From contig JAQQWL010000001.1 of the NCBI GenBank assembly GCA_038363925.1, positions 2,170,001 through 2,234,000 on the forward strand: a DNA stretch of 64,000 nt, read 5' to 3'. Under the pieces are notes generated by a model, which was given only the letters and a program-made list of their open reading frames with translations, made no database searches and was not told the origin of the DNA. This DNA comes from Apiospora phragmitis. Lineage: Eukaryota > Ascomycota > Sordariomycetes > Amphisphaeriales > Apiosporaceae. The translations under genes and the position numbers were made by a program. Shown one piece after another: positions 57,753 through 64,000 of the stretch (positions are counted from its first letter, which is position 1; each line of letters begins with the position of its first letter).

Positions 57753-59481
57753 TCACGTCAATGCCTTCATTTCATCTGCTCCGAAGTTTTCGGCGAACCA
57801 TTTCTCCACCCGCGAGACCATGTCCTTCCAGTCATCCCTCCGTCTCTCAGTGATCTCGATCTCGGCCTCTACTTTCGCTCTCGTCGCCGCGGCCGCCAGC
57901 GTCTCCTCCAGGGGCAGGTCGGCCGCCCACCGCCTCAAGACCTCCAGATCCCGCTCGACCGACGCCAGCCTCTCCCGTTTATTCCGGACACTCTCCTCGC
58001 CCTTCTCGCGCGTCGCGCGCGGGCTGAAGAACTTCTCGTCCGACGCGGTCACGCGGTCCGCGCCGCACAGGCGTTCGGCGTCGGCGCGGGCGGCGTCCAT
58101 GGCGCGCCGGAGCAACGTGGCTCTCCTGGTTTAGGGCAAGAGCGAATTGAGATCGGCGTCGCATCGTCTCTTTTTTTGAGGGGGCTCCCCTCTTCTTCGT
58201 TTGCGTCTGTTTGTTGCTCCGCTTCCTCTTCCTTCTTCTCCTGATTCCACTGGATGTCCCCCCGGAGCGTCTCATATTCCAGCAGCGGCAGATCCGCCTT
58301 CCTCCGCCACTGGCCGCCCAGGAAGTCCCTCTCGTACCGCCCCTCAGTCTCCCTCAGCCGGCGGGCCGCCTGCTCTCGCCCCCTCTCGCCCGGAACAGCT
58401 CCCAGCGCGCCGCCCACGCCTCGTCGGGCGTCGTTTCGGCCAAGGAGACGCTTGCCTTGTGCTGCTCTATGTCCCGGTCGAAGCCGTCGAGTATATACTT
58501 ATCCGACTCCGCCTGGCGAAAGGGCTCATTGGGGTTGGGCTTGGCGCGCGCCGCGGCGTGGCGGCGCTCCAGGGCCACCTCGAACGCGTCGCCGTCGAAG
58601 GCGGGGCCGGGCCAGCCGTGCTGCTGGTACAGCGCGGACAGTGAGACGTCGTGCTCGTCGTCGTCAGCGTCTAGCCAGGCGCTGTAGTGGCCGGCGCCGA
58701 GAAAGGGGGTTTTGTGATCGCGGTACCAGCGGCTGATGTCGTGGAGGACGGCGGCGGCGGACCGGGATTCGTAGCCGGCAATCAGGCCGTCTTCTTCTAT
58801 CTCTCCGTCGTCGTCTTCCTCGTCGTCGTCGTCGCTGTCTTCTTCCATTCCCGAGACACCACTATCGTTGTCGTCATTGTCATTGTCTTCGTCGTCTTCT
58901 TCTTGTTCGTCATTTGACTCATCTTCGTTTGCAATCTCATCACGTGCAACACACGCCTCGTCGTCTGCGTTCTCTCCCTCGTCGTCATGTCTGGCGTTGA
59001 TGTTGGGATCTGCACAGTAACCGCCCCCCTGGTCTACGATGCAGATCTTATCTGTCCTCGTGTCGTAGATGATGACACTCTGGCGATTGCCGCAACGAGA
59101 CAACGACGTGTACCAGGGCCGCATGTACGGACCGTTTTCGGCCCTGTAGTCTTCGCCCTCGGGGCTGTTGTACAGCGGATCCTGCCCCCGCTCGACGTCG
59201 TCCTTGACCAGGAAGTCGGCGAACTCGCCGCTCTGGAACAAGCCCTTGTCCAGGTTGCGCGGATGGACGTAGGGCAGGATGCTGTAGAGGTATATGACGG
59301 CGGGGGCCAGGCCGTGCCACTCGTATAGGGGCATGAGCCCGCTGACGTCGTGGGGCCCGGCCTGAACGTCGCCAGGCTCGAGGAAGCGCATCTCGACAAG
59401 GGTTTGGTAGATGACAAGCAGGAGGTTGGCCACCCTGTGTAGCCGGGCCTTCTGCTTAGGGGGGATCTCGAGAGCCTCCAT
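57753..59481 (-). CDS. Uncharacterised fungal protein with acidic central region
   Basis: One exon with two probable -1 indels, at the + strand C-run 58379-58383 and near 58125-58126; repaired, it is 1731 nt, 576 residues. An intron ending CCAG at the second site is an alternative, but its only donor would be a weak GTGGAA. The N-terminus is helical (ARLHRVANLLLVIYQTLVEM), followed by a conserved-looking globular part with MPLYEWHGLAPAVIYLYSILPYVHP and an MRPWYTSLSRCGNRQSVIIYD segment. Asp/Glu-rich runs span about residues 175-245. Next comes HDISRWYRDHKTPFLGAGHY, then a charged, coiled-coil C-terminal third (RRRDDWKDMVSRVEKWFAENF). I do not recognise the family; no catalytic motif is evident. 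Confidence 0.65.
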
Positions 59482-60086
59482 GGTGCTTGCTTCGGATTTA
59501 CGTTTCTGTCTAACTGAAAGAACTTGCAGGCCGGATTAATCCGTCACTGGGAGAGTAGAATCTTTTATATAGCAAGCTAAGTCCGCTTCCCAAGTGAGAA
59601 GCTGCCTAAATTGTCACGAACCTACATTGGCACTTGCGGCACAGCTCTGCCCCCTTACGTATGAGTAGGTTAAATTGTCGTGGGATTATTACTGTCGTGC
59701 CATATGCCTTTCTGCCTGGGGGAAAGTCCACCCAACCCCTGAAAGTACGACGCTACTGCCTAGAATATGATGCTAAAATCTAGCTTAGCAATATGACAAA
59801 TCATAATTCCCACATTGAAACAGATTTGTACTCGTCTAGGAGTAAAGGAAAGATGCAATAATTCTATCACAGGTAACGGATTGTTGGTGTAAGTCGAGAC
59901 CTCTTATGACTGATAAACCCCACGTTGACGTGGTGGCCGATAAGCTCCAATGCCCCACTAAATTCTCAGAATTGTAGCTTTCGCCGTTACACCCCTCGAT
60001 TGATTCACCTTGAGTCACTCTCCTTAAACCATCAGTCCTTCCTTGTTTCTCTCTTTCTTTAGTCTGGCGAACCACATTCAGCAGAA
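59482..60086. promoter_or_regulatory. Divergent intergenic region
   Basis: 605 bp between the starts of the acidic-protein gene and the RPC5 gene; it should hold both promoters. No known site is claimed. Confidence 0.45.
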
Positions 60087-61590
60087 ATGGACATTGACGA
60101 CGACACCCCTCCTGTCGAGGTCGAGCCCACCGGCGCCGCCATCGCCGACACAGCCGGCAAGAGCACGAGCAACAACGATGCCACCACCACAAAAGAAGAG
60201 GAGCCGCCCTTCGACCCCAACGACCCGGACCCCGTCGTGGCCTCGTACAACGTCTACCTGAACCCGCCGCCCGAGTCGACGCGCAAGCTGCTGATCCTGC
60301 AGCACCCCAACAAGCAAGGGCCGCTGCGCGAGGCCTACCCTCGCTGCACGAGGTGCGCGTCAAGCCCGTCCAGGGCATGATCGAGGTCGACGTCGCGCTC
60401 GACTACTCGGCCGCCAGCTACGACAAGGACAAGGGAATGCGCTGGGGCCAGACCCTGGCGCGCTCCATGGGCGCCAAGAGCGGCGGCAGCCACGGCCTGG
60501 CCGGCGGTTTTGGGGTGGGCGTGCCCGCCCCGCGCGGCGGCCGCCGGCGCGAGGAGGACCGCGAGATCTACGACTGGGGCGAGGCGGTGCGGCGCGACCA
60601 GGTGCTGCGCACGCAGACCCTCGGCGGCATGATTACGGACGGCGATGGGCGGAATGCCAAGAACGACTGTCGGTGGTTGGTGGGCGTCTTCAAGGGAGGT
60701 GAGTAGCAAGACTCATACACACAGACTATATACATACGGACCTACGGGAAGGGAAGGACTGGTGTGGAAACCCCGTGAGCAATTGACTAACCTTGGCAAA
60801 AAACCAACAATTAGACAACCTCCACCTCACCCCAGCCACGTCCGAGATCCAGCTCCGCCCCCAGCTGCACCACCTCGACGCCGACACGGAGCAGAAGCAG
60901 CTACAGCAGGCGCGCGAGCGCGCTGGCGCCGCTAAGGAGGCCGCCTCCCACCCCAGCGCTGCCGCGCAGGCGCCCAAGGCCATCCAGATGACCATCAAGA
61001 ACACGAGCGGCGAGGAGACGAGCACCGAGACCATGACGGACCGCCTGCGCAACGTCCAGATGGAGGGCTGGCAAAAACTGAAATACGTCGGCGAGGAGGA
61101 GGACGCCGCCTGGGAGCTCTACAACCGGACGCTGCACTACGCTCCGGCGCTCGAGATGGAGGAGGAAGACGATACAAAGGCTGCTGCTGCTGCTGCTCAC
61201 AGCAAGGATACCAAGGGCAAGGGCAAGGGCAAGGCGACCGAGAGCGCGGCCATAGAGGCGGCGCAGCAGAAGCTCAAGCTAGGCGTGAAATGGGGCGAAG
61301 ACGACTTCCTGCACGCCGTGGCCGGCAAGGACCGCGCCGGGGTACTCGAGGGCTACGGCTCCACCATGCTGCCGGGCATCAAGGCCGAGGAGGAGGCCCT
61401 CGTCCTCAAGAAGGAAGAAGAAGACGCCGAGCCGTCTACTGCTGCTGGCGTGCGAAGGGCGCCTGCTGCTCGAGGAGCCACGGCTTCGGCTTCAGCAGCA
61501 GCTGGTTCGTCAGTAGCTGCTAGGGGAAGGGGCAAGGCTTCGACGGCGGCATCGGTGACGACGGCTGCTAAAAGGGGTGCGAAGAAGTGA
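60087..61590 (+). CDS. RNA polymerase III subunit RPC5 (Rpc37)
   Basis: Exons are 60087-60698 and 60815-61590; a -1 indel in a C-run near 60,339-60,342 shifts the frame. Restored, it is 1389 nt, 462 residues. The RPC5/Sin-like N-terminal domain is clear: DPVVASYNVYLNPP, KLLILQHPNKQGPLREAYP, then LHEVRVKPVQGMIEVDVALD in the second frame, and RTQTLGGMITDGDGR...RWLVGVFKGG-DNLHLTP across the intron. The C-terminal half contains MEGWQKLKYVGEEEDAAWELY and a long Ala/Lys/Glu-rich tail. Rpc37 pairs with Rpc53 (RPC4) in a TFIIF-like module of Pol III that acts in initiation, termination and reinitiation of tRNA and 5S genes. The tail is much richer in Ala than in yeast. Confidence 0.88.
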
Positions 61591-62296
61591 TAGGTTTCCC
61601 TCGGCAATCCGGGCAATCCGCCCCCCGAAACTAGACGATTGACGAGACGGTTATGCATTGGCCTGGCGTTTGTTTTTTCTTTCTTGTAGCATTCTACAGG
61701 CATTCTCTTCATGGAGGCAAAACAAAAGAAAGGTAGGTATTCAACCTTTGAGGGAGGGTTCCTTGAGCGATTATTTCGCTGTCAATATATTCATGTTTAT
61801 CGCAATGTCCTCTCACTATGATGTCCTAGAAAGAAGTGATATAATAACGGGACTCTAATCTAACAAGATGTAACTGAACGACTTTTCTGCATCCCGGTCG
61901 ACTCCCCCCTACTTTAAGTTAGGTGGGAGAATTGACCCAAAGCAGTGAGATTTTGCTTGGCCGAAGACTCGACTGTATGGTATATATACAGCTAGTCTCG
62001 GTCCAAACTGTGCCTGCGACAATAGGTGTGGCACGAATGACTTATCTCTCGGTTCCAACTTGTGAGGAACGATGCTATCAATATTTCGCTAGATCTCCGA
62101 GGAAATCAGGGCGATTATCTCGCTGGCGAATCGCCTGCGGCATGCCGCCATAAACCCAGGCGTAGCAGCGCAGGGGCCGACGCACGCATCACTATTGCGA
62201 TGCAACATAGCCAACTCATTAGATGTAAGCTTCCCTTTGTCCAACTCGAGTGGATAGTCCATAGATGCTGTGGCGATCAAGTATGCCACGCTTTGT
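61591..62296. other. Convergent intergenic region, no gene seen
   Basis: 706 bp between the stops of the RPC5 and PAT1 genes. Open frames here have no recognisable content. Confidence 0.4.
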
Positions 62297-64000
62297 TTAC
62301 TTCAGAAGTTCGACATCGAGACCAATGGATCGCATAAACAAGTTGACGTTGTCGAGTCGTTGCTTGGCCATCTCCGACGGCAACGTCTTGGATAATGCCA
62401 CCGTGTCCATGACACGGTCCTTGACGGCAATAACTAGGCGTTGCTGTTCATCGGGGCTGGCACCAATACCAATAGCGGCGAGGAACTGCCATACGTAGAC
62501 GTCTTCTCCCGAGGTGACGGTTCCAGGGAAGATGTGAGGAAGAGTCGGCTCCAAGTGGTTGAAGAAGTTGTTGAACTCTACGACCCTAAAGTATTATTAG
62601 CCATTGCGTTCGTGGACCACACTGTGTATTCGATTCGGTACTTACCACTGATGCCAAGATTGCTCGTTAGCCAGACCATTCTCCTTGATGATCTCGGCAC
62701 GGCTCAGGATCATGGTCAATACGGAGATACCAATTCGGGTTCTTGCGATGGTGTTGATGTTGATCTGCTGCGTGATAATGCCCAATATGCCAGTAACGAT
62801 ATGGAGTTCGGTATCATTCAGCAGGTTGAACAGGGCTGGCATCACCGCCATCGAGAAGGTTTCGATGCTCTCGCGCATAGCGGCCGACATATTGATAGGC
62901 TCACCGGTCTGAACCTGCGCACCCTGGACAACATCGAGCTGGTCCAGGTGGACAACGATCATAGTCAAGATGGTAGTGCGTTGCGTGTGGTTAAGTTGAC
63001 GGAAGACCCGCGGGATGGCCTTCTTACCCTTAGGGTACGACAAGAACGTGATGAAGGGGTGCATAACGTTGCCACCAACCGGGTCGTGAACCTTGAGAGC
63101 ATCCCAGAGATGCTTGTTCAGCTTCTCGGCAGTCTCTTCCCACTCGATTTGCGCCTGATCTTTCTCGCCATTCGAAGGCGGCGGTATAGTACGCTCGTGG
63201 TCCTCCATCTTCATCAGGGTCGAGTAGACTTCCTCAATGGCCCGGAGCGTCACTTTACGATCGCCAATGTTGGACTCATTAGGGCGATGGGCGCTACCTG
63301 GTCGGTGAGCATCATTGCCGCTGTCAGTGCGCTTGATGTTCAGCAAAGGCTTGGGCGTCTTGGCGTTGCTGAAGGAGATCTTGCCAAGACTGCCTTCGAT
63401 GACAAGTTGCTTATTCTTGGGCTTATTCTTAGCAGCCTCGACGGCGCGCTGCACCTGCTGCTCCATTCGCTGCATGTGATTCTCAGGGCCACGGCCGCGT
63501 CTCATATTGCCATGACGGTTGCCAGTCTGAAACAGGTAGGTTTGGGCAAAGTTATTGAGCGGCTGGTTGGGGTTGGGCCGTCCGGCTCTGAGGGAGCTGT
63601 GGACTTGGTAATAGAAATCCTCAGCCAGAGACGCATCGGTGCCGTACTCGCCAGGGTCGCCCGTAGCAGATACTAGCTGCTGCAGCTGGATTCTCGTGAT
63701 GAAATTCTTGTCATGAGGGGTCATCAGACCGTTATCCTTGCTAAGGACAAATATCTTGTGATTACGCTTGGCGCGTCGTGCTTCAGCCTCAAGGAACGCA
63801 GCTTTCTCCTTGTCCGACAATCCAGATAGCTGACCAGGGTGAGTGATCACCGGCTGGCCCGCTGGCTGGGCCACAGGCTGGCCGCGACCATACGAGTTCT
63901 GCGGTCGATGAGCCTGGCTTCCCATACGCGGAGCATCTCCAGCCATGCGGGCGGGGTTCTGAAGGATCTGAGTGGGAGCCGGCATACCAGGCTGCTGCTG
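62297..64000 (-). CDS. mRNA decapping activator Pat1, 5' truncated by the window
   Basis: Exons are >64000-62646 and 62585-62297, with a gtaagt donor and a 60-nt intron. The window begins inside the Pro/Gln-rich N-terminal region (GMPAPTQ, PVAQPAGQPV). Conserved fungal PAT1 features follow: LSDKEKAAFLEAEARRAKRN, FITRIQLQQLVSATG, DFYYQVHSSLRAGRPNPNQP and LNNFAQTYLFQTG. The C-terminal helical-repeat domain includes KGKKAIPRVFRQLNHTQR and ILTMIVVHLDQLDVV, and, after the intron, HIFPGTVTSGEDVYVWQFLA. Pat1 links Dhh1, Lsm1-7 and Dcp2 in P-bodies and promotes decapping after deadenylation. The protein ends SIGLDVELLK. The frame is intact as far as it is visible; the true start lies beyond the end of the window. 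Confidence 0.93.

Noticed and set aside
62441..63676. 411-residue plus-strand frame across PAT1
   Set aside because: It is antisense to clear PAT1 coding sequence and has no recognisable content.

Overview
The window is nuclear DNA from a filamentous ascomycete (Pezizomycotina). The genes carry short 50-200 nt introns with gtaagt/gtatgt-type donors, the protein set is fungal (DASH subunit Ask1, NuA4 subunit Eaf7, CYP61/Erg5, Rrn7), and one 9.7-kb block is extremely AT-rich with almost no CA/TG dinucleotides, which is the signature of repeat-induced point mutation (RIP). A Sordariomycete is my best guess, but that is inference.

Layout. 1-2.5 kb: 3' part of a membrane-anchored kelch protein. 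3.4-9.9 kb: eaf7 (-) divergent from a gamma-tubulin complex component (+), then ask1 (+). 10.3-11.9 kb: unknown F-box-like protein (-). 12-17.8 kb: gene-poor, holding only a CmcJ/asaB-type oxygenase (-). 17.8-21.2 kb: erg5 (+) and a mitochondrial rhodanese (+). 21.7-28.9 kb: four minus-strand genes, a YIPF1/2-type Golgi protein, ubiquitin-L40, rrn7 and eIF5A. 30.6-34.7 kb: vps52 (+) convergent with a TBC1D20/Gyp10-type RabGAP (-). 34.7-38.1 kb: no supported gene. 38.1-42.5 kb: a large MMS1_N/CPSF-A beta-propeller protein (+). 43.0-52.7 kb: RIP-mutated repeat island. 53.2-56.6 kb: eIF5B (+), then an intron-containing tRNA-Ala(AGC) (-). 57.7-59.5 kb: unknown acidic protein (-). 60.1-61.6 kb: RNA polymerase III subunit RPC5/Rpc37 (+). 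62.3 kb to the end: PAT1 (-), 5'-truncated by the window.

Most genes are housekeeping: translation (eIF5A, eIF5B, L40, tRNA), Pol I and Pol III transcription (rrn7, rpc37), mRNA decay (PAT1), chromatin (eaf7), mitosis (ask1, gamma-tubulin complex), Golgi/endosome traffic (vps52, YIPF, RabGAP) and ergosterol synthesis (erg5). Nothing resembles an operon or a multi-gene metabolic cluster.

The unusual part is the island at 43,036-52,695. It is bracketed by about 45-bp inverted repeats with a possible CCCGC target duplication. Inside, a pogo/Fot1-like transposon of about 1.86 kb has inserted in reverse orientation into another copy of itself, and the outer copy had itself split a 130-bp LTR-like repeat. 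Two other copies of that 130-bp repeat, each with its own 5-bp target duplication, and a 178-bp insertion are unmutated and therefore younger than the RIP.

Sequence quality matters here. Nine genes carry single-base indels, nearly all in short homopolymers, and ubiquitin-L40 is among them. Repairing each indel makes every affected CDS an exact multiple of three, so I read them as sequencing errors rather than pseudogenes. CDS spans below include introns; exon coordinates are in the evidence.
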